This document shows, piece by piece, positions 1 through 11,106 of a DNA stretch of 64,000 nt. Numbering within the stretch: position 1 is the first letter of the stretch; every line of letters starts with the position of its first letter. This DNA is from Morinoia aosen (Eukaryota > Arthropoda > Malacostraca > Amphipoda > Talitridae): positions 32,045,422 to 32,109,421 of the forward strand of contig CM059570.1 in assembly GCA_030386875.1 (NCBI GenBank). The letters run 5' to 3'. Position numbers and translations under genes: made by a program. The notes beneath the pieces are model-generated. The model saw nothing but the letters and a program-made list of their open reading frames with translations, was not told where the DNA came from and made no database searches.

Positions 1-285
1 ACATTGAAAAAAATTATAAAGCCTGAACTGTATGTATTTGTTATTTGTTTTGCATAAGGCTTTTTAATGAAATCCTGAAGCATTTCTTTGACTGCCTTTA
101 TGGAAAATTTCACCATTTATCTATAATAAGTATTGATTGTTGTCTATTACATAATACTTAAAATAGCTCATAAGACTGTAAAACTTTTGACAACTATTGT
201 TCCTTCTATCAATGTCCTTGCAATCTTGATGATATGTATCATACTCATAAAACAATTTTTTTGAGGGTAATATTTCTTTTCTTAG

Positions 286-314
286 ATGGCTTCAATGTTT
301 GAAGACAAGAAAAG
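286..314 (+). CDS. APIP: Tentative first coding exon of APIP
   Basis: A pyrimidine-rich acceptor (tttcttttcttag) ends at 285, directly before an ATG. The nine codons read MASMFEDKK and end with two bases before a GTATCA donor at 315. The phase fits an acceptor at 773/774. Animal APIP proteins usually start with a short poorly conserved leader of this kind, so similarity cannot confirm it. Phase agreement alone has a one in three chance. Confidence 0.35.
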
Positions 315-3300
315 GTATCAAACTCAACACACTTGCTAAAAATTAGCTATTAGTTCTGTGTTTCTGGAATGGCTTTCAAAAGTGCATGTTTTGAAATGAT
401 ATTTCAAGAAACTTTTACATGTGGTTGTGTGTAGCTGGTCGAGATTTGGTCTGGATGCTTGGTTTGCCAGCCTTGCATAGGTTCAACCCAAAAAGGCTCA
501 TTTTTACTGCCTGAATAGTATGGAGAAAACTTTAGTTCAATCCTGGGGTACTGGGATCTAGCCTCTGGTAGATGCCGCACCAAAACAACCTGCCATATTT
601 TCTTGCCTGGGTATCTTACTTGCTGTAATCATTCTGTCAGTTTATTCTGTTTATCTCTTTGCATCCTACGTGAGACCACTTTTTCAATTAAATTTATGTT
701 CTTGATAACTCATCCTTGGTGCTGTAAATCAAATTTTTCATTACTACCAGGTTTACTGTACTTGAGAGTACAGGCATAGGCAAAGCCCTAATTTGTATTC
801 ATACCCAGATGATGCCGAGACCAGCGAGCTAATCTGTGAGCTGTGTCGCCTGTTCTACACCCAGGGCTGGGTGACTGGTACTGGTGGGGGCATCTCCATG
901 AAAAATAGGTACGTACATACTTTTATGCCGTGATCTAAGATTTTTCAAGATTCTGGTGTAATGTTGGAGGCAAAAGATAATCAGATCCTTTCTTCTCAAA
1001 GTTTTTGGGGTTCTTAATGCTGTGTTGAAATATGTCCTATTTTTCTATTCTTCTTCTGAAGAAGTTTGTGATAATTTGAGGAGTTAAGTTCTAAGGTGAC
1101 TTTCTATACTGAAATATTTTGTGCATTAGATCATAACATGAGAAAATAAAGTTTAAATCCAAAAATCACTTTTTCTGCAATTCCAGTTTTTATTTTGCCT
1201 GACAATCAAACTATTGTTTGTTTATTTAATTGACACATAAATTTGTTTCATTAAAATGCGTTTAGTTCATTTTTTTGTCATAAAAGCATTAGAATTTAAT
1301 GCATTTCCAGTTAACTAAGCCAACAAATTATTTTTGAAATGTAAAATAAATAAAGGTTAAAGGTAAATAAACGTTAAGCTATAAATAAAGGTAAATAAAG
1401 GTTAAGCTTTGTCTGATGGTGCTTGAGTTACATGAACTGTACATGCACATCTGTTTTCTTCATTCAGTCATATTTTGAATATTCATACCATTCTTCGATT
1501 ATTGTTAAGAATTTAATTTTTTTCTATCATGCATTATATGATCTAACCTAGTGTTACTCATACCATTTATTTTTATGTACCTACCCATTATTACTTCCTC
1601 TTTGTTGTGATGAGCATTTTTTTGTCTCTGTGTCAGTGAGGGCGACATTTTCGTGGCTCCATCAGGGGTTCAGAAGGAGCGCATCAAGCCGTCAGATCTG
1701 TTCAAGCTCAGCCCTGAGGGCCAGCTGATCTCTGCTCCCAGTGACCCGAGCCTCAAGCGCTCCCAGTGCACTCCTCTCTTCATGCTTGCCTACAGACGTG
1801 TGTTGGAACATTTTCTTCTGTGGCCAATTTGTGCTAAAATTTGGTCATTTCTCTCTGTGCACAACTCTCTTTGTACTGGCCTACAAACGTGTGTTGTAGC
1901 CTTTTATTCTGTGGCCAATTTACGCTATGATTTGATTATTTCTTGCACTGTCTTGAAGAAAATGTGCTACTGCCGGGGTTCCCTTTGTGTCTTGATTAAT
2001 GATATATTTTTATATGAGGTACTAGCTGCTCTCTCATTAATTTATTTATTATTGTTTGAGCTCATTGCACATTTTGTGATAAGAAACAGTATCAGTTTAT
2101 CAGCAAGTAATTTTATAAAGAGATATAAGTGTTGACATGTATAACTGAGCATTTGTAAATAATGAATAATATTTAAGAATTGTATGTGATCATTCTATGT
2201 AATTCATAAAATTCAAATGCTAAAGAGCATCGATATTACATTGTACTCTTAGTGTAAAAAGGAAAACCAATGTGGCTAAGAATATTATGATGAAAAACAA
2301 ATGTTTTGGATTACAAAAAATCCATTTTCAATGTTCTGAAATACAAAAAATCAAAGTGTTAAAAAATTGAAACTTTAAATTTTTTTAATAACTTGAAAAT
2401 AAGAAATTGAGATTCAAAAGACATAATAAAACAACAAACACTGTACTCATCCTGCATCAGTGCGGGGTGCTGGCGCTGTTCTCCACTCACACTCCAAAAG
2501 TGCCGTGCTGGCTACCCTCATCTCTGGCAAGGAGTTCAAGGTCACGCATCTCGAGATGATCAAGGTGAGTCCGGCATCCCGAGGTTACAAAGGCGAGTCA
2601 GGTATCTCAAGGTGAGATTGGCATTTCAAAGTGATCAAGGGAAATCGGGTCTCTCGAGATTATAAAGGTGAGTTGAGCATCTCTGTAGCAATTGTGTTGT
2701 AGCTTAATTTCTAGTTTATTGTCAACTCTTTCAAAAATAGGTTTATCAACTCTTCATTTATTCCAATATTTTAAAGCTGAGAAATGACGCTTTGTTTAGC
2801 TATAAAGATATTAAAAAAAAATTAAAATCAATGCTGTTCCTGTTCCTTGCTGTTTCTATAGTAAGCTGGTAAAATTTTGCCACCAATGTCTCTGGTGCCC
2901 TTATTCAAATCTCTATGCTTAAACTCTACATTCTCGACTTCTACGATGAAGAAAGTGCATCTAATGCATATTCTGCCTTCAGCAACTTGTTCTGCTTGTC
3001 CACACTGGTGTGCACAGAGAGCAGTTAGTATGTCGCGCAAAACCTCTGCAACTCTGTTATTTTTTTATGGATCATAGCTGGCTGTAATGTGTCCATTGTA
3101 TAAATTCAGGTATAAGTAGAATCGTCTTTTGATGAGCGTTTGTTGCAGAATTTCTTGCATTGTTCCATCATAACTTACATCCTGCAGGGCATCCGTGACA
3201 ACGTCACCAACAAAGCTCTACGGTACGACGACGAGCTCATTGTCCCCGTCATCGAGAACACGCCTTTTGAGGAGGACCTTGTCTCCTCCATGGAGGAGGT

Positions 3301-6300
3301 ACTGGAGAGCATGGAGTAGTGCTGGCTCATATTAACTCCAATGCAGGCACAACATATTTACTCCAATGCAGGCACATATTTGCTCCAATGCAGGCACATA
3401 TTTGCTCCAATGCAAGCACATATTTGCTCCAATGCAAGCACATATTTATTCCAATGCAGACACATATTTACTCCAATGCAGGCACATATTTACTCCAATG
3501 CAGGCACATATTTACTCCAATGCAGGCACATATTTACTCCAATTCAGGCACATATTTACTCCAATGCAGGCACATATTTGTGCCAATGCAGGCACATATT
3601 TACTCCGATGCAGGCACATATTTACTCCAATGCAGGCACATATTTACTCCAATGCAGGCACATATTTACTCCAATGCAGGCACAACATATTTACTCCAAT
3701 GCAGGCACATATTTACTCCAATGCAGGCACATATTCACTCCAATGCAGGCACATATTTGCTCCAATGCAAGCACATATTTACTCCAATGCAGGCACATAT
3801 TTGCGCCAATGCAGGCATATTTATTCCAATGCAGACACATATTTACTCCAATGCAGGCACATATTTACTCCAATGCAGGCACATATTTACTCCAATGCAG
3901 GCACATATTTACTCCAATTCAGGCACATATTTACTCCAATGCAGGCACATATTTGTGCCAATGCAGGCACATATTTACTCCGATGCAGGCACATATTTAC
4001 TCCAATGCAGGCACATATTTACTCCAATGCAGGCACATATTTACTCCAATGCAGGCACATATTTACTCCAATGCAGGCGCATATTTACTCCAATGCAGAC
4101 ACATATTTACTCCAATGCAGGCACATATTTACTCCAATGCAGGCACATATTTACTCCAATGCAGGCACATATTTGCGCCAATGCAGGCACATATTTATTC
4201 CAATGCAGGCACATATTTGCGCCAATGCAGGCACATATTTACTCCAATGCAGGCACATATTTACTCCAATGCAGGCACATATTTACTCCAATGCAGGCAC
4301 ATATTTACTCCAATGCAGGCACATATTTACTCCAATGCAGGCACATATTTACTCCAATGCAGGCACATATTTACTCCAATGCAGGCACATATTTACTCAA
4401 GTGCAGAGCACAGACTTACTCCAATGCTGATCACAGACTAACTCATGTGCAGAGCACAGACTTACTCAAATGCGGATGCATATTTGCTCTACTACAAAGC
4501 ACTTTGGTCTGGAATAAACGTTTGAACTTGTATTCTCTGAATTGGCCCGCATCTTTATTTTTTGTTCAACCTATTACTCCATTGTTGTTGCTTGATGATA
4601 TATTTATTTTATTTTGGTTACATTTGTTGTGAATACTTTGGAGTCCAGGGATTTCGATTTGCTGCTTCTAAACTAAATTTATTTATATCAGGTTTCTTGT
4701 TCTTTCAACTAAGTTGTTTTTTTTAATGTTAGTGGAAATTTTCAATAGAATTTGAGGTCGTGTTGCATGTATGAAAAACTGCGGTATTGTGTATGAATTG
4801 CATCAAATGCTTTCTCGATTATTGATTGATGCCTAGCGTTTGTTAGTTTTTTTGAGAGTAACACTGTGCTCCTTTTTTTAAACTCCTGATGACTCTTTAT
4901 TGCTGCTCACTTGTTATCTCGTACTTTTCATCGAATATTCCTCACGTTTAGTGTAGTAATCTTCATGCAGGAGTGAGGGCCTGAGCTGAGAGTTAGGCAG
5001 GCCATCTTTTTGTAGAAATAAAATATTTTTGTTTTGTCGAGAGCCACTTTTTTTTTATTCACTGCTCTTCTGTTTTTCAGCACATATTACTTTCTTATTT
5101 TACTTTCATCTGTTTCATAAACTTCTTTCTCAATTTACTGTTTCTATGCCCCTCCTACATAGATTCTGTATTCCCTTATCTCCACACTGAATGGTGTCTT
5201 CATCCTTCCTCTCTTCAGAATGCTTTTTTGTGCGGTTAGGGAGGCTTAAACCAACATCTAATTTAATCGTCATGCAGGATTGTGAATGTAGGTTAGAATT
5301 TTATACCCTGGGTCGCTAAACATCTGGTAATTATCATGCTCAATTGTGAATGTAGTCTAGATTTTTGTGCTCTGTTTCCCTCAACATCTCAAGCTTGCCT
5401 CACCACCAGGCAATGAAGGCATACCCCAGCTGTCACGCCGTCCTGGTGCGGAGACACGGGGTCTATGTCTGGGGGTCGTCGTGGCAGCAGGCCAAGTCCA
5501 TGTAAGTGCTTCTTGAGCTGGTGCTTAGCACCTTGACTGTGATGCGTTAAACTGATGTTCAATATTAATATTTTATTTGAAGTCAAAAGTTGTTAGCCAT
5601 TTTATTTGTAAGCAATTAACTTGCAATTGTTGTTGCAAGTTGTTAGCAATTAACTCGGTCCATTATAAACCATTAATTTTAAAAGATTGTTAAAACTTCT
5701 CAAGCGACCCATCGATGAGTCGTTTTGCAGCAAGAAAAACTTGTGCACAAAACATCGATGGGTCGCATTGCAAGCAACGTGTTTACACTCTATTGACCAA
5801 CGTTTTCTTTGAAGGACATTAGGAAATCACTTGTATTATTCCTGTATTTTAAATTTTTCGATGAAAAGCTCATATTTACTGTGCTTCATGAATTATAATT
5901 TAAGATAAAAACCGTAATTTTTCGTTCAAAAACCTCTGCATTTTGTCTTTATAGGGAACACTTTGACCACGTGTGCCACCGGTGACACACGGAGAGAATT
6001 TTCATGATGCTGCTGATCGACCAGTAGTCGCGAACTCAATTTTCATCAATACTTGAAGCTAAATGAAGGAATGATTCAGTTCATGTTTGCTATTTGCAAA
6101 ATTGCTTACAACAATTGACTTTAAATTTAAGTTGAATATTATGCTTTAGTTTATCCAATTGCAGTTAAAGTGTTAAAGTTATTCTTTGTGTTGTGAAGTG
6201 ACATATAAAATTTAACTACTGAACAAAATCATTTTTATTTAAAGGTTACGACAGGTCTATTTTTTACCTAAGAAGTTGTTATGAAATTCAACAAATTTTT

Positions 6301-7619
6301 GGAAAAGAAGTGACCAGATGTCTCGGGTTATTCTATTCAAAGGCTAAAGTTTCAAATTGTCTCTTTTGTCTGGCTTAAAAGTATGGGTAGAAGCAAGCTG
6401 GGTCATGAAAGGTCGAAGGAGAAATTGTATGTTTTTCAAGATTTATAGATCTCTGTGATTATTGGAGATGATGAGCGGCAGAAAAACGGGGCATTATATT
6501 ATACTGAGGGTTCAAACTTCTACTCGGTTTGTTGAATTGGATAATTTCCTACTATTCATTATGGTAGTGGTTCATTTATTAGCATAGGATTAGTTGACTG
6601 TTGTCATTTCAATAAATTGTAGCTTGGCCTAATTAAATGTTAAATCTATAAGACATTTAAGAATTCGATGTCTTTGAGTCCATAACATTAGCTTGTTCTC
6701 CCAACGTAAGATAGGCCTTAAGTGGAGGTTAGTTAAGTTCGTCTACCCTATGCAATGGGGACTGGCGCCCTAGGGAGATTCTGTTGGGTTACCTCAGCCA
6801 TCCTGTGTGGGAACACCTAGTGCATAGATTCCCCCACTTTCTACCGTCTTTATTAAATTGCATTTGTTGTGGCTTGGCTTAGGAGTCTATATCTCCTAAG
6901 CCAAGGAGCTATAGACTATTATTTAATTTGAATTGTATAATAATATGATAGAACCCAAAGGATTCTATCATTATACATGATACAATTCAAATTATAATGA
7001 TAGAAGCCAAAGGATTCCTTTTACTCAAACTATTTCATATCATTAAATTCAGTTTCTCTGTCGTATTGGGGTTAATATTAAATTGCAGTTTAGTACCAGG
7101 GGTGTCATAGCCTTCACCAGCTTGGTTTTCTAACGTCACTCCATTTCAAGGTCAACAGGGTTATTTTTTTCTGCATTATTTCATATTTTATAGGTGAATA
7201 GGGAAATTTTCAACATTTTTTACATACTATGTGTAAGAAGAAAATAATTTTGATTGTCTTACATGAGATGAAGAGAGAAATTCTGTGAACTTTATTTCAC
7301 CAGCTTCTCCAACAGGATTGTCAGAATTCTTTAATCATCCTTGTTGTGCAGAAAACTTTCCTACAGGCTTTTATGAGATGAGAGAAGGGATTCTTTGAAT
7401 TTCATCTTATTAGTGTTTTTAATAGGACTGCTAGAATTCTTTCATCTTCTCCGTTGAGCTATGAGTTTTTAAGCATCCTTTTTAGAAAGTGAGGAGAGAG
7501 ATATTCTCCCAACTTAGTTTCATGCCTCCGTATTTCGCAGGGCCGAGTGCTACGACTACTTGTTCGAGCTCGCGGTCGAGATGAAGAGACTCAACATTGA
7601 CGCGTCTGTCAAACCTTAG
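286..7619 (+). CDS. APIP: Methylthioribulose-1-phosphate dehydratase gene (APIP/MtnB), whole spliced span
   Basis: Spliced gene for the methionine-salvage enzyme that dehydrates 5-methylthioribulose-1-phosphate; it belongs to the class II aldolase/adducin fold and is zinc-dependent and cytosolic. Secure exons: 774-908 (start uncertain), 1637-1797, 2461-2564, 3188-3298, 5410-5501 and 7541-7619, all with GT/AG borders and compatible phases. Visible family motifs are [33 protein letters not shown], the zinc histidine pair in VLHSHS, the catalytic glutamate in [17 protein letters not shown], the third zinc histidine in [10 protein letters not shown], and ECYDYLF. With the tentative first exon 286-314 the total is 711 nt (236 residues plus stop), close to the ~240 of animal homologues. 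No frameshift or internal stop is seen, so it looks functional. AATAAA at 8276 and 8522 are possible polyadenylation signals, but neither is clearly placed. Confidence 0.93.
774..908 (+). CDS. APIP: APIP exon: N-terminal part with glycine-rich loop
   Basis: Encodes [19 protein letters not shown] and then TGGGISMKN, the conserved start of MtnB-type dehydratases. The donor is AG|GTACGT at 909. The 5' border is uncertain: the frame is open back to 766, and AG dinucleotides at 773 and 807 could both be acceptors. Confidence 0.85.
1637..1797 (+). CDS. APIP: APIP exon: substrate-binding segment
   Basis: Starts after CAG at 1636 and ends before GTGTGT at 1798. Encodes [20 protein letters not shown] and, later, [12 protein letters not shown], as in animal APIP. 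Reading past 1797 gives an unrelated AT-rich tail, so the longer open frame to 2135 is intron. Confidence 0.92.
2461..2564 (+). CDS. APIP: APIP exon: zinc-binding HxH and catalytic Glu
   Basis: Acceptor CAG ends at 2460; donor AAG|GTGAGT at 2565. Encodes [15 protein letters not shown] (two zinc histidines) and THLEMIK (the glutamate aligning with the catalytic residue of human APIP). Confidence 0.93.
3188..3298 (+). CDS. APIP: APIP exon: central segment
   Basis: 37 in-phase codons between CAG (3187) and GAG|GTACTG (3299), containing [20 protein letters not shown]. Retention of the following intron would add six residues and then stop at 3317-3319. The 22-bp minisatellite starts only about 26 bp after the donor. 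Confidence 0.93.
3325..4480 (+). repeat. 22-bp minisatellite in an APIP intron (about 50 units)
   Basis: The unit is close to gcacatatttactccaatg plus cag. Units differ by single changes (ctcc/cgcc/gtgcc, gcagg/gcaag/gcaga) and by a few indels. The last ~80 bp (from ~4395) are degenerate. A block of variants near 3448-3620 recurs near 3821-3990, about 375 bp apart, showing an internal segmental duplication. The unit has no stop on the plus strand in any phase, so all three forward frames stay open for over 1 kb; this is a by-product of period 22, not a gene, since it lies inside an intron. Confidence 0.95.
4972..5271 (+). repeat. Family A interspersed repeat, copy 1
   Basis: Recognised by tgagctgagagttaggcagg, then a T-rich stretch, ttcactgctcttctgttttt, a pyrimidine-rich middle, and the end gggaggcttaaaccaacatc plus taatttaatc. 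Confidence 0.75.
5410..5501 (+). CDS. APIP: APIP exon: third zinc histidine
   Basis: Acceptor CCACCAG ends at 5409; donor AT|GTAAGT at 5502. Encodes [18 protein letters not shown], with the RRHG histidine that completes the zinc site. Confidence 0.93.
5523..5793 (+). mobile_element. Family C element, copy 1
   Basis: Starts near ccttgactgtgatgcgttaa, contains a near-palindrome cgacccatcgatgagtcg, and ends gcaagcaacgtgtttac. Carries the single, unoccupied TTAA (5679-5682) where copy 3 has a family B insertion. In an APIP intron. Confidence 0.7.
5955..6176 (+). mobile_element. Family B TTAA element, copy 1
   Basis: ~222 bp: aacactttgaccacg ... ttgcagttaaagtgTTAA, with the GCCACCGGTG palindrome and gctgatcgaccagtagtcgc. 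The left TTAA is decayed (gggaa). Lies in an APIP intron. Confidence 0.75.
6733..6862 (+). repeat. Family A variant, copy 2 (partial)
   Basis: Shares ctatgcaatggggactggcg, a 'gtgtgggaacacc...gtgcatagattcccc' block and 'tattaaatt' with the 47538 copy. Diverged and short. Confidence 0.5.
6874..6904. repeat. 12-bp perfect hairpin
   Basis: ttggcttaggag / ctcctaagccaa with a 7-base loop. Just upstream of a second, longer fold-back. Confidence 0.8.
6925..6993. repeat. Fold-back inverted repeat
   Basis: aatttgaattgtat at 6925-6938 pairs with atacaattcaaatt at 6980-6993. A second inner pair (atgatagaa / ttctatcat) extends the stem. Confidence 0.8.
7541..7619 (+). CDS. APIP: APIP last coding exon
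   Basis: Acceptor TTTCGCAG ends at 7540. Encodes [19 protein letters not shown] and ends ...SVKP with TAG at 7617-7619. The family C-terminus is normally this short and variable. Confidence 0.93.
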
Positions 7620-8800
7620 CTCTTATGCTTGATGGTCCCTCTTCTGGTGTTTCAGTTGCTAATGCCTTGTTAGCCTTTTTTTGGTGCTTTAGTTGTTAAC
7701 GATCGCAGTACACAGGGGCAATTATTGTTTTGTAATTCAACTCGACTGAACTCGGGAAATTGTCGTGGAGTAGTTTGTCGTGTTTGTGACAGTCATCATT
7801 CTACAATCCAGTTTACAAATGCAGTCATTGAATTATGTTTGCTAGCAGTAGCCAATCACTTAGTAATTCATGTGTGGCAGGTAACCGTCATTTGGTAACC
7901 CATTTGGGTAAAGGCAATCGTGATCTAGTAATGCAGCTATGCATCTGCACATAGCAATCATAATTCAGTTATCTCTGTACCATTGTGCAATTATTGTTAA
8001 AATTTACACTTTGTAGTTGGAAAAAGATTTTTTAAAGATATTTTTGTAATTGCCTTTTATATTAAAATTTGATAGTTGCTACTATAAATGTTCTCTTGTC
8101 CTGGTGTATGCGTGTGTTAGTGCGTGTGTACGTGTAACTGTTCAGAAATTATTCGACCGCGATGTGATGTGCAGGTACGTTTTTGTTTGAGTCGTGTTGT
8201 GGGTAATTGTACTGGAGTGAGAGGTAGAAAATATCGGATACAGTAGATTCTTGTTGACATACAATTCAGAGGTCTAATAAATTGACTCCCAGCTTTTCTA
8301 GTCATATAGTCGCTAAATTCTCGTGCTATATCTTTACATGAGGTTGCGTCACGTTCTGACTAATGTTGCGTTCCCACAGCATGGTGAAATTTCGTTCAAA
8401 CTTGGAAATTTTACGTTCTACAAATTTTGCCTATTAAAAAAAGGTGAGTGGACTTGTCAATCCGCGTTTTTAGAATCATTTTCGTTTGTGCTAAGGTTAT
8501 TTCAAGTTAGGATAGAAGTGGAATAAATTCATTCAACCTAGTTTACGCAGACTACCCTTGTTACCTTCGATTGAAAACACAAGTCGTAAACTCTGGGGCA
8601 GGGGCATATCTAGCGCGCGAAAAATTTTACTGTAATTGTTCTATTTTACTGTAATAGTTACTCAGGCTTTAAAATTAGACCAAGTTTGTTCAGTTTAAAC
8701 TTCTGCATGTGTCACTACGATACCTAAAGATGGGCGCCCACGCGAATGGGACTTGCCTCTTGGATTTTTTCAATAATTCTTCAACTTTTTGGTCTATCTT
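7620..8800. other. APIP 3' UTR and intergenic DNA
   Basis: No coding similarity seen. Contains AATAAA at 8276-8281 and 8522-8527 as possible polyadenylation signals. Short open frames here (8117-8305 minus, 8323-8526 plus) show no recognisable motif. Confidence 0.4.
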
Positions 8801-9069
8801 GATACGTTCACTGCGTTTCCGCGGCTGTTAAGGTTTGGTTAGGTTGTAAGTTGCAGAATTGGGAAATCGACTTTACTGCTCAAGTACATTTTTCTCCTTC
8901 TCAAAAAATATAGAAAATACAATTGTTCGTAAACGTTTCACCTCGCATGATGAAATTTACTTTTTAAAATGGTCATGAAACAAATGAAATGTCATTCATT
9001 TACACCTGTAGAATGAGCGATTTGCCTAGTGGTGCATATATGTCCCAATACACGCGGGGAACGTTTTAA
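8801..9069 (+). mobile_element. Family D element, copy 1
   Basis: Terminal repeats acgttcactgcg and cgcggggaacgtt, the right one followed by TTAA. Inside: ttaggttgtaagttgcagaa and atatatgtcccaatacacgc, shared with copies 2 and 3. Confidence 0.7.
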
Positions 9070-10159
9070 ATTGGTTCATTCCGTAGAGGCGCCGTCACTG
9101 CTAACTTCGAGCATGGTTGTTTTGCGTCGTCCCCTTGTATTGCATGAAAGTTACGTATATTCAGAGTTGATACCTTAAATTGTTGTCAAACTAGAATCCA
9201 CATTTTGCGGATTAGCTTGTGTTCGCAGTATCTGGTGTGAAGCGATATGATATTCAGAGTAATTGTGTCACGTTTCTGGCATTACTTCCTCGAGTTGATA
9301 ACTCAAATTGTCGAACTAGAATCTTCATTTAGCGGATAAGCCTGTGGCTCGCCGTGTCTAGTGTGAACTGATATGATACTCAGAGTAATTGTATCACGTT
9401 TCTGGCATTACTTCGTTCAGTTGTTGAGTATTGCATTAGGTTACTCAATCGTTCTTCCTGCTTGAAATTTTCCCAAATGCTTTTTTATGGTGACAATTTT
9501 CCTGCAAAAAAATGGTTTTACAATTCAGATGTGTCTTTGAGATTCCCCTTACGTTCAAAATACTGACTGGAACTGCGAAATCAGGGGAAAAATTAATAAG
9601 TTTGGGTATGGCTGCGCTTGTGGCTCAGGAACACCGTAGGTCTTGCTGTTACAATCTTGCGATCGAAAACTTCGGTCATAGAAATTGGCCTGCCCTAATT
9701 CATTATGATGAAAGACCACATTGAAAATACATTGTCATTTTTTTGGCAAAGGCGGTAAGAAAGCTGATTATCGCCTTTACTGCGAGTGTTTTATTAATAG
9801 AACTTCTGTGAGAGTCCGCTTATGTACTAGCTGCTCCCAAGAGATTGAAACAGCACAGAGTTGCAAAAAAAAAATAGTTCATTTCCAATAAAGATGTTAC
9901 AAAAACCCTGATTGGTTTTTAAAACGAAGTACGGATAAAGTAAGAATTCTATTCAATTGATCACCTAAATCAAAGATTAATTTTGCCCTCAGAATCATCC
10001 ATTCATCCTAGTCAATGCACAGTCACTATACATCAACATCAAGTATCCAAGTCGAAGTACAGCCTTTAATGTACATTAACATAAATCCTCCAAGTCGATG
10101 TACAGCCTTTAATTTATATTAACATCAAGCATCCAAGTTGATGTAAAGCTTTCAATGAA
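9070..10159. other. No gene seen
   Basis: Intergenic. Contains two similar ~90-bp stretches (9230-9290 and 9358-9415, sharing gatatgatattcagagtaat-type sequence and tcacgtttctggcattactt), a small local duplication. The 9512-9724 open frame has no recognised features. Confidence 0.5.
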
Positions 10160-10520
10160 TACTAGCAGGGCCCGTGGAAATTCCACGGAGAATGTCATCA
10201 ATAAGCTAGGTGGATCCGTGAAAAACATTTGGTCACCATTACCTCCCAGATTTTGAAGTAAGATATTCTTGCCTAACTATCTTAACATATTCAAACCTAT
10301 CTTCTTCTACCCTATGCTAACCAAATTATTCTAACCTATCCTAAACCAACATAACTTGACCTATCCTATCCTAAACTAATTTTAACCAATGTCAGCAATA
10401 AGCTAGGTGGACCCGTGAAAAAATTCGGTCAACATTACCTAACAAATTCTATCACAACATTCTAATCTAACCCACCCTAACATATACAAACCTATCCTGT
10501 CTTAACCTATCCTATCCCAA
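10160..10520. repeat. Interspersed repeat with CCGTGGAAATTCCACGG palindrome and cctatcctaacc tract
   Basis: The 'agctaggtgga(t/c)ccgtgaaaaa' block occurs twice (10204 and 10400). The inverse of both blocks appears at 34200-34345 (cacgggtccacctaacttaa, gtggaatttccacgg). The pyrimidine-strand tract is a degenerate run of CCTAWCC words. Confidence 0.6.
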
Positions 10521-10591
10521 CAAACTAAAAGAAATAAAATGATACAAAATTTAAAAATCTTGAAAAATTTAAAACATTAAACAATTTTCAT

Positions 10592-11015
10592 CTCCCCTGC
10601 CCCTCTCCCTCTTCCTTCCTTCCTTCTCTTCCTCACTCTCTCCCTCTAATGTAACGCGACCCGACGCGAGCCAACCCGTATCATAGATACCGCAATGTTG
10701 AACGGCGTGACGCACAGGTTAGCGTATTAATATATAGACTAGTTACCGGTTCAACCCGAGTATCGGGTTGTCCGACTTGCCTAAAAATAAAAAAAAAATA
10801 AAATAAAAAAAAAAAATTAAAAAAAAAAATAAAATAAAAAATAGTTTTCTTGACTTGCCTAAAAATAAAAAATAAATAAAAAGTAAAATAAAATAGAAAA
10901 AATAAAAAAATATAAAAAAAGAAAACAAAATAAAAAATGAAAAATAAAAAAAAATAAAATAAAGAAAAAAATGAAAAATGAAAAAATAAAATGAAAAAAA
11001 ATAAATAGTTTTCTG
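10592..11015. repeat. Pyrimidine tract, then A-rich low-complexity tract
   Basis: 10592-10648 is a C/T-rich run. 10783-11012 is (A)nT-type low complexity in two blocks, each introduced by gacttgcctaaaaataaaaa and each ending near atagttttct, so the block was duplicated. The long minus-strand open frames of F/Y/L residues over it are artefacts of composition. Confidence 0.85.
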
Positions 11016-11106
11016 CAAATATAGACACCAGTGGCTTCAATTTAATACCTCACTTGACCATATAGCATTAAGTACTGAAGTTGAAGTACATTGACAAGGA
11101 CTTTAA

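Noticed and set aside
3319-4632. 437-, 366- and 354-codon open frames
   Set aside because: They are three phases of one 22-bp minisatellite inside an APIP intron; the period and absence of stops explain them.
10285-10520. Interstitial arthropod telomere repeat (CCTAA)n
   Set aside because: Words are mostly CCTATCC and too degenerate; the tract belongs to an interspersed repeat that recurs inverted at 34200.
10681-11040. Phe/Tyr/Leu-rich minus-strand frames that look like membrane proteins
   Set aside because: Pure artefact of an A-rich low-complexity tract on the plus strand.
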